In this document: piece after piece, positions 21,297 through 28,831 of the stretch | Layout of the letters: every line of letters begins with the position of its first letter | How positions within the stretch are numbered: the first letter of the stretch is position 1 | Source: JACPKO01 sp964406775 | GTDB taxonomy: Bacteria; Patescibacteriota; Microgenomatia; Daviesbacterales; UBA10151 | Reading direction: 5' to 3' | DNA: 44,747 bases | NCBI GenBank assembly: GCA_964406775.1 | Contig: CAYOSW010000010.1 | Location: 1-44,747, forward strand | Made by a program: the position numbers and the translations under genes | The notes under the pieces: generated by a model | Told to the model about the DNA's origin: nothing | What the model saw: the letters and a program-made list of their open reading frames with translations, nothing else | Database searches by the model: none

Positions 21297-22613
21297 TTAG
21301 CTTTGGTGAGGCTTTAAACTTATCTCTCCGCCCGGTGATAATGAATCCTTGAGCACAACCTTTAGATTTCCTTCAGCCTTTACATCATATGTATCCGTTA
21401 TATTTTCAAAAGCAGAGATGGCCATAGCCTCGCCAAATTTACCCGCCGGACAACGTCTCCTCCCTTTTCCGAAAAATATAAGTTTTTGAGATAAAGAGGG
21501 GGTTTCAATAAACCTCTCAGGCCGGAAAGCTGTTGAGTCGACTCCCCAAATATCAGGTCTACGGTTATATGTGTATGAAAAAAATACAAATCCTCCACTT
21601 TTATACTCTTTACCGTTAACATCGACCGGATTTGTAATATTTCTAATAAACCAGGCTAACGGCTGATAGAGTCTTTGGACTTCGTGATAAAAAGCATTTC
21701 TGTATACGGAATCACTGCGCACTCTAAATTGCTCTCCGCGGTCTAGTCTGCCATAAGCTGCCAGGCTGAATCCGAGGAAAGAAGCAGGACTTGAAATTGC
21801 GCCCCCTAAGATATTTGTTAGCTCGACAATAATACCGGTTCTGTCGATCCCCAATTCTCCGGACATTTGTTTGTATTTGAGAAAAAGAGGATCGTCTTTC
21901 TCTTCCAGATGCATCCATACGTCTTCAGTATGAGAAGCAATGACTGTCAAACTTCGGTTAAAACGTTCCTGAGACTTGCCGAAAATAAGGGAAGATGCTT
22001 TTGCCAAAGCATTCTTTTCTTGAGGCTCTGGCGCCTCCCTCTCAATCAACCCTTTATAGCTTAGCTTAGGATATCTGCCTAAGTCTGAAAATCCTTTAGT
22101 CACGGTAGTGATTGCACACCATTGATTGAAATCGGCATAAGCAGTTGTTATTTCGTCCAAAGAATCTTTAGACAGTTTAATTCCAAACATAACTTGCTCT
22201 GAAATGCTCAACATTAAAGATCTGCTTAAGTCGTTCGTGTTCGCGGTTAAACCTGATTGTCCAACTAATAACTCAACTGCATCTTTTGACGCAACGTCTA
22301 CTGCTTCCCTATAGTCTCTTGTTCTCCCATCGCCGAACACATCTCTAACTACTTTGCGCATTCCCCATACCGGCGCATCCATAGGACAAAAAGCAGAGCG
22401 GTCGGATCCTGCAAATTGGTTAGGGTAGTACAGGCTTCCGGATCTGGGTTTATCAACTAAGTTCCCGTCAGACCTTGCAATTAAATCAAGTCCTTGATCT
22501 GAGGCGGTAAATACACCGTAAGGGCAAATATTGACTGTTAAGGCCCCACGTCTTTTAAGGACGTTATGTACTACTCTAAGACTTAAAGCAGCTTTCTCCT
22601 GAATATAACCCAT
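21297..22613 (-). CDS. Cytochrome P450
   Basis: The C-terminal half carries the P450 signature set in order: HEVQR (ExxR; Glu311/Arg314 from ATG 22613), FRPERF (the PERF motif) and FFGKGRRRCPAGKFGEAMA with the heme-ligand Cys388. Length (438 residues) is right for a soluble bacterial P450. The I-helix segment VELTNILGGAISSPASF lacks the usual (A/G)Gx(D/E)T acid-alcohol pair, and the residue after Cys-x is Ala rather than Gly. No ferredoxin or reductase gene is nearby. It may use peroxide or rearrange a substrate rather than activate O2. I prefer ATG 22613, which has TTGTTT-17-TAACAT seven bases before it; an in-frame TTG at 22694 would add 27 residues. P450s are unexpected in this kind of genome. 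Confidence 0.9.
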   Translation of the reverse strand: MGYIQEKAALSLRVVHNVLKRRGALTVNICPYGVFTASDQGLDLIARSDGNLVDKPRSGSLYYPNQFAGSDRSAFCPMDAPVWGMRKVVRDVFGDGRTRDYREAVDVASKDAVELLVGQSGLTANTNDLSRSLMLSISEQVMFGIKLSKDSLDEITTAYADFNQWCAITTVTKGFSDLGRYPKLSYKGLIEREAPEPQEKNALAKASSLIFGKSQERFNRSLTVIASHTEDVWMHLEEKDDPLFLKYKQMSGELGIDRTGIIVELTNILGGAISSPASFLGFSLAAYGRLDRGEQFRVRSDSVYRNAFYHEVQRLYQPLAWFIRNITNPVDVNGKEYKSGGFVFFSYTYNRRPDIWGVDSTAFRPERFIETPSLSQKLIFFGKGRRRCPAGKFGEAMAISAFENITDTYDVKAEGNLKVVLKDSLSPGGEISLKPHQS

Positions 22614-22620
22614 AGAGCGT

Positions 22621-22649
22621 ATGTTAATATATTTTAAGCCTATAAACAA
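22621..22649 (-). promoter_or_regulatory. Putative promoter before the P450 ATG
   Basis: On the minus strand TTGTTT (22644-22649), a 17-base spacer and TAACAT (22621-22626) stand seven bases before the ATG at 22611-22613. This supports the shorter start. Confidence 0.4.
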
Positions 22650-22755
22650 TTCTACCAAATTATTTCTGTCCAGTGATAAATTAGCAACTAACAAAATCCA
22701 GGTTTTTTTGTGGATGCTAAAAACTAATTTATAAATCAGTCTTCTGCCATAAAAA

Positions 22756-22962
22756 CTAACCGAAGAAGTATTTGAAGAGTATCGTTATAACTATAGTTGC
22801 TACAATTGAGGAGGTAAAAGGTATATATAAGGTAAACCCGGGTTTTTCAATATCCAGGTCACCGGGAATTCTCGGGAAGGTCTTGAGTAAGAAATTGGCC
22901 AGAAGGGTAAATAGACAGAATACTCCGGCAAACAAAGTCAGGATCCTAAAAGCTTCACTCAT
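22756..22962 (-). CDS. DUF2905-family small membrane protein
   Basis: The 68-residue protein has two membrane segments with the conserved middle FPRIPGDLDIEKPGFTLYIPFTSSI, which is the DUF2905 hallmark (RLPGDi....n.tfYfPl.tsi). Function of the family is unknown. ATG 22960-22962 follows a promoter by six bases. Confidence 0.8.
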   Translation of the reverse strand: MSEAFRILTLFAGVFCLFTLLANFLLKTFPRIPGDLDIEKPGFTLYIPFTSSIVATIVITILFKYFFG

Positions 22963-22968
22963 TAGCTA

Positions 22969-22998
22969 ACTTTAACTTAGATGTTTATATGAGGTCAA
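22969..22998 (-). promoter_or_regulatory. Promoter of the DUF2905 gene (leaderless spacing)
   Basis: TTGACC (22993-22998), 18 bases, TAAAGT (22969-22974), six bases, ATG on the minus strand. Confidence 0.5.
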
Positions 22999-23107
22999 AT
23001 AAACAATATTTGTGGGCAGTAAGGGACTTAGTTCGAACACTTTAACTGGAATTATACAGCAATATCAGGCACTTGAGAAAATTGGGTTCTTCGCTAAGGA
23101 GAAATTG

Positions 23108-23317
23108 TTATTTCTTTAAAACTTTTCTTACCACCCATATAATAACTCTAGCGACTACCATAAAAATAATTATTGAGATTAAGAATCCTATAATAGCAGC
23201 TATTCCTTCTGCACTAGTTTCAGAATTGAAAAAGTCATCTCGGTTTAACCAATATGAGTAAATAATAGCAAGAGCTAGGAGAATAAAATCTATCTTTGTT
23301 GGTTTAAGAAATCCCAT
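23108..23317 (-). CDS. Small two-helix membrane protein
   Basis: The 69-residue protein has two hydrophobic segments (about residues 10-25 and 38-63) and a basic C-terminus (VVRKVLKK). The loop between them contains NRDDFFNSETSAEG. The start ATG 23315-23317 is chosen over a TTG directly upstream. Not recognised; coding is likely but not certain. Confidence 0.45.
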   Translation of the reverse strand: MGFLKPTKIDFILLALAIIYSYWLNRDDFFNSETSAEGIAAIIGFLISIIIFMVVARVIIWVVRKVLKK

Positions 23318-23367
23318 CAATAATTATTTTCGAATAGTGTTCGAGAAATTGCAATATATCAAATTTG

Positions 23368-23441
23368 TGGGCAACAAAGGATTCGAACCCTTGACCTACT
23401 CGGTGTAAACGAGCCGCTCTAACCAACTGAGCTAGTTGCCC
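23368..23441 (-). tRNA. tRNA-Val (anticodon TAC)
   Basis: On the minus strand: acceptor GGGCAAC/GTTGCCC, D arm GCTC/GAGC, anticodon stem around loop TTTACAC (TAC), T loop TTCGAAT, discriminator A. CCA is not encoded. Confidence 0.95.
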
Positions 23442-23465
23442 AAACATCGCTATTATACAATAAGG

Positions 23466-23547
23466 TGCGGATGAGAGGAGTTGAACCTCCACGCCTTTTG
23501 GGCACTACCACCTCAAGGTAGCGTGTATACCATTTCACCACATCCGC
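23466..23547 (-). tRNA. tRNA-Leu (anticodon GAG)
   Basis: Class II tRNA on the minus strand: acceptor GCGGATG/CATCCGC, anticodon stem CTACC/GGTAG with loop TTGAGGT (GAG), long variable arm TGCCCAAAAGGCGT, T loop TTCAACT. Confidence 0.95.
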
Positions 23548-23554
23548 TTATTTG

Positions 23555-23637
23555 TGGGCGAGAGAGGAGTTGAACCTCCACCTCATTGCTGAGACAACGC
23601 TCTGAACGTTGCGTGTCTGCCATTCCACCACTCGCCC
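23555..23637 (-). tRNA. tRNA-Leu (anticodon CAG)
   Basis: Class II tRNA on the minus strand: acceptor GGGCGAG/CTCGCCC, anticodon stem CAACG/CGTTG with loop TTCAGAG (CAG), long variable arm, T loop TTCAACT, discriminator A. Confidence 0.95.
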
Positions 23638-23713
23638 GAAATTATATGCAATTTTACCTTAATTTACCAATATTTCCTACCCTTGCGATATTGTGGTAAT
23701 CTTAGAAAAACAT

Positions 23714-24715
23714 ATGAGCAAGCTGAACCAGAAAATCGTTACTTTGGGCGGGGGGACAGGACACTTTTCCTTGCTCCGCGGTCTGGTGGATTATAACTCT
23801 CCGGAATCCATAACAGCCATAACCGGTACCTGGGATTCGGGGGGAAGCTCCGGCAGACTCCGGGTTGAGATGGGGGTTTTACCTTCGGGTGATACAAGAC
23901 AGTGCCTCTTGGCGTTAATGGAAGATGATGCCCAACGCCAAGTAGCTCAAAAACTGTTCAATGAAAGATTCAAAGACGTCGAAGGGCCGCTTAGGGGTCA
24001 CGCACTCGGAAACTTAATCCAGTCCCAGCTTCAGCTTTTATATCAGGGCGCAGACAGAGGATTGGATGCGGCAAGAGCCTTATTCCGGGTCAGAGCTCAA
24101 ATAGTACCTGTTTCATTATCGGATCTTGAGCTTTGCGCCAAAACCGTTGAAGGGAATGTTATCGAAGGAGAAACTTTAATCGATACCCGGGGCGAGGAGA
24201 AAGATTTCAAGGAAAAAGATCGGATATCAAGAATTTATTTTGATTCAACAGCGGATGCAAATCCTAAGGCTCTTGAGGTCATTGCACAGGCAGATAAAAT
24301 AGTCTTATCACCTGGAGACTTATACACCAGTATTTTGCCCCACTTACTCGTTAACGGCATAGTCGAAGCAATTGTCGCCTCTAAAGCAAAACTTGTTTTT
24401 GTATTGAACTTAATGACTAAAAGAGGGGAGACCGATTCGTTTAAGGCTTCCGATTTCCTTAAGTCTCTGATTTATTACTTAGGAGACCCGGGCAGAGTTG
24501 ATTTTATTGTCTCAAATGATAACCATATCGACCCGGAAATTGAGAAACTTTATGCGAAACAAGGCCAGAAAATCGTTAAATTGGACGAATCTGAATGCAA
24601 AAAACTAGCTCCGAACGCCAAACTGGTGAATACGCCTTTGGCAAAATACTCTCCCAAAGAGCACCTTTTGCGCCACGATCCAGACAAGCTCGCACAAACT
24701 CTTTTAGAGCTCTAG
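23714..24715 (+). CDS. yvcK: YvcK/CofD-like gluconeogenesis factor family protein
   Basis: The 333-residue protein matches the YvcK branch of the CofD fold: KIVTLGGGTGHFSLLRGL at the N-terminus, TGTWDSGGSSGRLR, LPSGDTRQCLLAL, GHALGNLI, and LSPGDLYTSILPHLLVNGI. YvcK binds UDP-sugars such as UDP-GlcNAc and supports cell shape and wall synthesis on gluconeogenic substrates. That role fits a window with glmS, murA and murT/gatD. ATG 23714 is chosen over an upstream in-frame start at 23693 because the family begins at the KIVTLGGGTG strand. It is the first plus-strand gene after three minus-strand tRNA genes. Confidence 0.9.
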   Translation: MSKLNQKIVTLGGGTGHFSLLRGLVDYNSPESITAITGTWDSGGSSGRLRVEMGVLPSGDTRQCLLALMEDDAQRQVAQKLFNERFKDVEGPLRGHALGNLIQSQLQLLYQGADRGLDAARALFRVRAQIVPVSLSDLELCAKTVEGNVIEGETLIDTRGEEKDFKEKDRISRIYFDSTADANPKALEVIAQADKIVLSPGDLYTSILPHLLVNGIVEAIVASKAKLVFVLNLMTKRGETDSFKASDFLKSLIYYLGDPGRVDFIVSNDNHIDPEIEKLYAKQGQKIVKLDESECKKLAPNAKLVNTPLAKYSPKEHLLRHDPDKLAQTLLEL

Positions 24716-24730
24716 AACAACCCCTCTAAT

Positions 24731-24759
24731 TTGACTCTTTACTTGCTATAGGATATAAT
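24731..24759 (+). promoter_or_regulatory. Near-consensus promoter for the lysozyme-like gene
   Basis: TTGACT (24731-24736), 17 bases and a perfect TATAAT (24754-24759). The predicted start near 24766 gives a leader of about 70 bases, unlike the leaderless genes in the window. Confidence 0.8.
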
Positions 24760-24799
24760 TCTCAATTCAATCTTGGAGTACACCCAAAACTTCGGGATT

Positions 24800-24826
24800 C
24801 TTTCAATAACACATTGTTGTTGAAAG
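24800..24826 (+). promoter_or_regulatory. Hairpin next to the start codon of the lysozyme-like gene
   Basis: Twelve base pairs (one G-T) form between CTTTCAATAACA and TGTTGTTGAAAG around loop CAT, ending eight bases before ATG 24835. It occupies the place where a ribosome binding site would be expected, and none is seen. Confidence 0.55.
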
Positions 24827-24834
24827 TAAAAAAA

Positions 24835-25485
24835 ATGACACTTCAAAAAAATATTTTGGGTCTTTTAATTCTTTCCCTTTTAACAATTCCTGGTTTAACA
24901 CAGGTTAAGGACGCTTATGCTCAATCTGAACAAATTGTTCATATCGAAGCAAAGCCTGTTGATAAACGTGCACAAATCTTAAAGGACTATTTAGCTAAAT
25001 ATGATTCGCCACTTGAAGACAGCGCGCAGGACTTTATTGATGCTGCTGACCAGTACGGTCTTGACTGGAAATTAGTTGTTTCCATTGCTGGTACAGAGTC
25101 TACATTCGGAAGATTTATTCCGGGCGGACACGATCCTTTATACTCAACTTACAACGGTTGGGGATGGGGAGTTTACGGAGATAATGCATTAGGTTTTAAA
25201 TCCTGGAAGGAAGCTATTTTTACAATCTCAAAAGGCTTAAAAGAAGATTATGTGGATAAAGGTTATACCGAACCTTATTCTATGAACAGAAAATATGCAG
25301 CTTCAAAAACCTGGGGAAGCAAAGTAAGCTACTTTATGAATGATTTAGATAAATTTGCATCAACATACCCTGTAGATGTTGAGCTTGCACAGATTGAATA
25401 TAGTAAAACTTTACCTGAAACAAACGGCTTGAAAACCGAGCTCGCAAATAATATACACTCCTTCAGCTTGGATCTTTTGAACTGA
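24835..25485 (+). CDS. Secreted lysozyme-like (lytic transglycosylase-type) hydrolase
   Basis: The 216-residue protein has a signal peptide (about residues 1-30, ending DAYAQ) and a lysozyme-fold domain: DAADQYGLDWKLVVSIAGTESTFG with the probable catalytic Glu in AGTES, followed by NGWGWGVYGDNALGFKSWKEAIFTISKGLKEDYV. This order (yglDw.l..ai...ES.fG ... ngwG.G.y....f.sw..ai) is typical of a secreted wall hydrolase family close to lytic transglycosylases and endo-beta-N-acetylglucosaminidases. It would cut peptidoglycan glycan strands outside the membrane. ATG 24835 is chosen because the signal begins there; the TTG at 24814 falls in the leader hairpin. Confidence 0.8.
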   Translation: MTLQKNILGLLILSLLTIPGLTQVKDAYAQSEQIVHIEAKPVDKRAQILKDYLAKYDSPLEDSAQDFIDAADQYGLDWKLVVSIAGTESTFGRFIPGGHDPLYSTYNGWGWGVYGDNALGFKSWKEAIFTISKGLKEDYVDKGYTEPYSMNRKYAASKTWGSKVSYFMNDLDKFASTYPVDVELAQIEYSKTLPETNGLKTELANNIHSFSLDLLN

Positions 25486-25497
25486 GAACTATATAAT
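25468..25497 (+). promoter_or_regulatory. Promoter just upstream of murT
   Basis: TTGGAT (25468-25473), 18 bases and TATAAT (25492-25497) lie eight bases before the murT ATG, across the end of the preceding gene. This gives murT-gatD its own near-leaderless transcript. Confidence 0.5.
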
Positions 25498-25505
25498 CTT
25501 AGTTA

Positions 25506-26777
25506 ATGGGTACGACTATAATTCCTGTAGCCTTAGGGAAACTTATCTTTTCGCTTTCGAGACTATTCAAAATCGGAGGAGGATTTGCCGCCCCAGGCCT
25601 TTACGCTCTTAAAATCGATCCCGATATTGTAGGTAAACTTACCTCGGAGATTCCCGTTCAGATCTTAATAACCGGAACCAACGGTAAAACTACCACCTCC
25701 GGAATGCTTGCTCATCTTTATGAAAAAAGCGGGGTTAAAGTCCTGCGCAATAAAACAGGATCGAATCTTGAGCGTGGGATTGCTTCAACTCTTATAAAGC
25801 ACTGCTCCTTTTTCGGTAAAATCAAGGAAGGTGTTGCTGTTTGGGAAGTAGATGAAGCTGCTTTTAATACTCTGGCACCTAAAATTAAGCCCGATTTAAT
25901 CGTCTTTTTAAATGTCTACAGGGATCAGCTCGACAGATATGGCGAAGTTGACAGTATTGTCAGAAAGTGGGTCCAGACACTTAATAAACTCCCCTCAGGC
26001 ACCAAACTATTAATTAATGCAGACGACGGCAATCTGGAAAGATTCTTGGACTGCGGCAAGCAAATTGAAGCTTTTTCCGTTCCGGGAACCGGTTTTAAAG
26101 GAGAAAAAAAGACTGAGAGAAAAATAAATGCCCGGTTTTCAGGCTTAAACGCAAAGAGCTCGCTACAGGAATCAAACTTTATCTTTGAATACGGAAAAGA
26201 GAAATTGCCCGTCAAACTGACGATTGCCGGTACCTACAATATTGATAACGCAGTAGCCGCACTTTCATCAAAATTTTTAACCGCGGGGTTAACCGAAGCT
26301 GATGCAAAAAATTTGGAAGGCTTCGGCTCGGCCTTCGGAAGAAGCGAAAGGTTTGTTCTTAATAATAAAGAAGGCTATATATTCTTGATCAAAAACCCTG
26401 CGGGCGCAACTCAGGTTATGGAAACTGTGATGCCTAATTTAAAACCCGGCGACACTTTAATACTCGCATTAAACGATAACTTTGCTGACGGTACGGACGT
26501 GTCCTGGATTTGGGATATTGATTTAGAAAAGTTTGAAGTTTCAGATTCTAAGTACCGTATTCGTATAACAGGAACAAGGGCTTACGACTTGGCATTAAGA
26601 TTAAAGTATGCCGGGGTTCCGGAAAAAAGGATTGAGATAGCCCCCGATATGGAAACCGCTTTGGAGGAAAGCGGAAAGGAAGGCAGAGTTTTTGTTTTAC
26701 CTACCTATACGGCAATGCTTAATTTACAAAAAATACTGGTTAAAAAAGGCGTGAAAAAGCACTACTGGAAGGAATAA
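25506..26777 (+). CDS. murT: Lipid II isoglutaminyl synthase, glutamate-ligase subunit MurT
   Basis: MurT with GatD amidates the D-Glu of lipid II stem peptides. The 423-residue protein has the Mur-ligase P-loop ITGTNGKTTTSGML, the central EVDEAAF and NVYRDQLDRYGE motifs, and the C-terminal DGTDVSWIWDIDLE with the Asp residues characteristic of MurT. The Cys4 zinc ribbon present in staphylococcal and pneumococcal MurT between the central strands is absent: the corresponding segment (about residues 195-230) is Lys/Ser-rich with no Cys pairs. The partner gatD follows 101 bases downstream. Confidence 0.92.
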   Translation: MGTTIIPVALGKLIFSLSRLFKIGGGFAAPGLYALKIDPDIVGKLTSEIPVQILITGTNGKTTTSGMLAHLYEKSGVKVLRNKTGSNLERGIASTLIKHCSFFGKIKEGVAVWEVDEAAFNTLAPKIKPDLIVFLNVYRDQLDRYGEVDSIVRKWVQTLNKLPSGTKLLINADDGNLERFLDCGKQIEAFSVPGTGFKGEKKTERKINARFSGLNAKSSLQESNFIFEYGKEKLPVKLTIAGTYNIDNAVAALSSKFLTAGLTEADAKNLEGFGSAFGRSERFVLNNKEGYIFLIKNPAGATQVMETVMPNLKPGDTLILALNDNFADGTDVSWIWDIDLEKFEVSDSKYRIRITGTRAYDLALRLKYAGVPEKRIEIAPDMETALEESGKEGRVFVLPTYTAMLNLQKILVKKGVKKHYWKE

Positions 26778-26781
26778 AATG

Positions 26782-26871
26782 AATAACCCAATAAACAAAT
26801 AAACCAGTTACCAATATTTTTTGTATTTTATTGGCAATTTGGAATTGGGTTATTGGCTTTATTGGTTTATT
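26782..26871 (+). repeat. Overlapping inverted repeats between murT and gatD
   Basis: AATAACCCAAT (26782-26792) pairs with ATTGGGTTATT (26844-26854), AATAAACCA (26798-26806) with TGGTTTATT (26863-26871), and CCAATA with TATTGG at the centre. The first two pairings cross, so they are alternatives. All arms are variants of one ATAA(A)CC(C)AAT word. Confidence 0.6.
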
Positions 26872-26878
26872 AAACAAT

Positions 26879-27595
26879 ATGAAATTAATAATCGGTTATT
26901 TATACGGAGATTTAATGAATATTTACGGTGATACCGGCAATATTACCGTGCTGAAAAAAAGAAGCGAATGGCGCGGAATTAAAGTGGAGGTTAAAAATAT
27001 TTCCGTCGGAGATAAGTTAAAGACCGGTGAGTGCGATATTTACTTCTTCGGCGGAGGGCAGGATCAGTCGCAGAATAAAGTTGCAAACGATTTACAGTCT
27101 AAAGCTAAAGTTTTAAAGGCCGAAGCTGAAAGAGGCGTTCCGTTTCTTTCAATTTGCGGAGGCTATCAGCTTCTCGGGGAGTATTATGAGCCCTTTACGG
27201 GGCCGAAACTGGAAGGAGCTGACATTTTCCCGGCCTACACTAAGGCTTCAAGCGAGCGGATGATAGGAAATATTGTTATAGATACAGAATTCGGGAAATT
27301 AGTCGGTTTTGAAAACCATTCAGGTAAAACTTTTCTGAAAGAGGGTGCAAAATCTTTAGGAAAAGTTATTAAAGGCTTCGGGAATAACGGAGAAGACGGC
27401 TTTGAGGGATGTATTTACAATAATGCCATAGGTTGTTATATGCACGGTTCGCTTTTACCTAAGAATCCTGAACTGGCAGATTGGCTAATCGCTAAAGCTC
27501 TGGAAATTAAATACGGTAGAGTATTTAAATTAACGGATCTAAATGATAATTTTGAGAATAAAGCCCGTAATAACGCACTGAAACTTCATAGATAA
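26879..27595 (+). CDS. gatD: Lipid II isoglutaminyl synthase, glutamine amidotransferase subunit GatD
   Basis: GatD releases ammonia from glutamine for MurT. The 238-residue protein begins IIGYLYGDLMNIYGDTGN, the GatD hallmark, and has the class I amidotransferase nucleophile in FLSICGGYQLLG (Cys93), the His in GCYMHGSLLPKNP (His189) and SSERMIGN (Arg127). These fall at the same positions as in the staphylococcal enzyme. ATG 26879 is chosen because the family motif begins at once; the upstream in-frame start at 26831 runs through the inverted-repeat region. Amidated stem peptides are typical of monoderm walls and are often needed for efficient crosslinking. Confidence 0.94.
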   Translation: MKLIIGYLYGDLMNIYGDTGNITVLKKRSEWRGIKVEVKNISVGDKLKTGECDIYFFGGGQDQSQNKVANDLQSKAKVLKAEAERGVPFLSICGGYQLLGEYYEPFTGPKLEGADIFPAYTKASSERMIGNIVIDTEFGKLVGFENHSGKTFLKEGAKSLGKVIKGFGNNGEDGFEGCIYNNAIGCYMHGSLLPKNPELADWLIAKALEIKYGRVFKLTDLNDNFENKARNNALKLHR

Positions 27596-27609
27596 TTCTT
27601 TCTTAAAAT

Positions 27610-27638
27610 TTGATTCTGCTAAATTAATATCCTATAAT
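27610..27638 (+). promoter_or_regulatory. Promoter with leaderless spacing
   Basis: TTGATT (27610-27615), 17 bases, perfect TATAAT (27633-27638), six bases, ATG at 27645. Confidence 0.7.
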
Positions 27639-27644
27639 ATTACA

Positions 27645-28613
27645 ATGTTAGACCGATTTCAAGAAATTGCGAGATCTTTTGCCGGCCATCAACAAGAAAT
27701 TTTAAAAAGACGGCAGCAGGCCTTAAAGCCGGTTATCACAGTTGTTGATGCTCGAACTCGGATTGAAAGATTGATGGAAGAAAGGCACTGGATTCTTCCC
27801 GTAGGAACACCGATACAAGATCCTTCGGCATTGGTTAGCGTAATAGGAGCCTCGCTTGAGCTTACCCACAAACGGCTTGATGCTCTTACCCGCCCGCTTG
27901 CAGCGACTGTTCAGGGACTGCAATTAACTCTTGATGATCACCCAAGCTCAATCCTTCACGAAAGTGGTTTATTCAGACGGCATAGAACATTTACTCTAAC
28001 TAGTGAATATGATAATTACTTATGGTTCGCGGATTTTGAATACCGAAAATCAGGATTAGTGGACACCGCCGCCTTCGTCTTAGCAAGTTTAAGCGATGCT
28101 TCTGTTGTACAAAGAGAAGGTTTTGAAAAATCGTTTTCAAGATTCGGTCAGGACTCCGAAACTACTTCACCCGGATACACACCATCAATGCCTCATATAC
28201 CTAAAAAATACCTTGATGGTCTAAACTATAGAGAAACTTTCTCAGATCTTCGGGGAGCAGTTTATCTCGAACTGGATGACTCAACAGGATTTCAGAGTAT
28301 AAAGTCAGTTTTTGCTTATCCTGATGGACTGGGCAAGTGGGAAGATGTTATATATCCTATCGCTCCGAAAGCGAACAGTAGAGGTGTCTACACCGCCTCG
28401 AGGGCCATATTAACGCACACAGCTGTGGGTTACCAAACTTACCAATTCCGTGGAATATCTTACAAAGTCGGAAGGGATGGACTTTTCAGAAGAGAACTTG
28501 GCAAAGAAGAAACCCCGACAGTTGAAGAAGAAGTTGTTGAAGTCCTAAAAAGATTGCCCTTTTCAGACGAACATTATAGTGAGGAAGCTTTAAGAAAACT
28601 CATTGCAGGTTAA
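27645..28613 (+). CDS. Unknown soluble protein
   Basis: The 322-residue protein has no signal or membrane segment and matches no family I know. The N-terminal third looks helical (RSFAGHQQEILKRRQQAL, RTRIERLMEERHWIL). The remainder alternates short strands with aromatic residues (YDNYLWFADFEYRKSG, AVGYQTYQFRGISYKVG). The C-terminus is acidic and helical. Ordinary codon use and a clear promoter argue that it is real. It lies between gatD and a tRNA-Leu locus and shows no operon partner. Confidence 0.65.
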   Translation: MLDRFQEIARSFAGHQQEILKRRQQALKPVITVVDARTRIERLMEERHWILPVGTPIQDPSALVSVIGASLELTHKRLDALTRPLAATVQGLQLTLDDHPSSILHESGLFRRHRTFTLTSEYDNYLWFADFEYRKSGLVDTAAFVLASLSDASVVQREGFEKSFSRFGQDSETTSPGYTPSMPHIPKKYLDGLNYRETFSDLRGAVYLELDDSTGFQSIKSVFAYPDGLGKWEDVIYPIAPKANSRGVYTASRAILTHTAVGYQTYQFRGISYKVGRDGLFRRELGKEETPTVEEEVVEVLKRLPFSDEHYSEEALRKLIAG

Positions 28614-28624
28614 TTAAATAATGT

Positions 28625-28709
28625 GCCCAAGAGAGGACAATACACCCTTTGCTGCGCAAAGCCGAACCATCGCCCCTTGCGCTTAAGCGTTGTTTTGCAT
28701 TAGGTCCTA
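28625..28709 (-). repeat. tRNA-associated hairpin element, copy 1
   Basis: Blocks AATACACCCT (28639-28648), GAACCA (28664-28669) and TTTTGCATTAGGTCCTA (28693-28709) recur at the tRNA-Tyr locus (40211, 40236 and 40251). The stem CTTTGC/GCAAAG (28647-28661) lies at the same offset as CTCCGC/GCGGAG in copy 2, with two compensating base-pair changes. Confidence 0.65.
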
Positions 28710-28831
28710 CAATTTGAAACTACAATTATGTGGGCGAGAGAGGACTCGAACCTCCACGTCTTTTGGACAATAGGTCCTAAACCTATCGTGTATACCATTT
28801 CACCACTCGCCCATAATTAAGTTTCAAATTG
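28710..28831 (-). repeat. Inverted repeats flanking tRNA-Leu(UAG)
   Basis: The arms 28710-28729 and 28813-28831 directly abut the tRNA gene. CAATTTGAAACT pairs with AGTTTCAAATTG over 12 bases and AATTAT with ATAATT over six more, so the precursor would extend the acceptor stem. Confidence 0.75.
28731..28812 (-). tRNA. tRNA-Leu (anticodon TAG)
   Basis: Class II tRNA on the minus strand: acceptor GGGCGAG/CTCGCCC, anticodon stem ATAGG/CCTAT with loop TTTAGGA (TAG), long variable arm, T arm GGAGG-TTCGAGT-CCTCT, discriminator A. CCA is not encoded. Confidence 0.95.
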
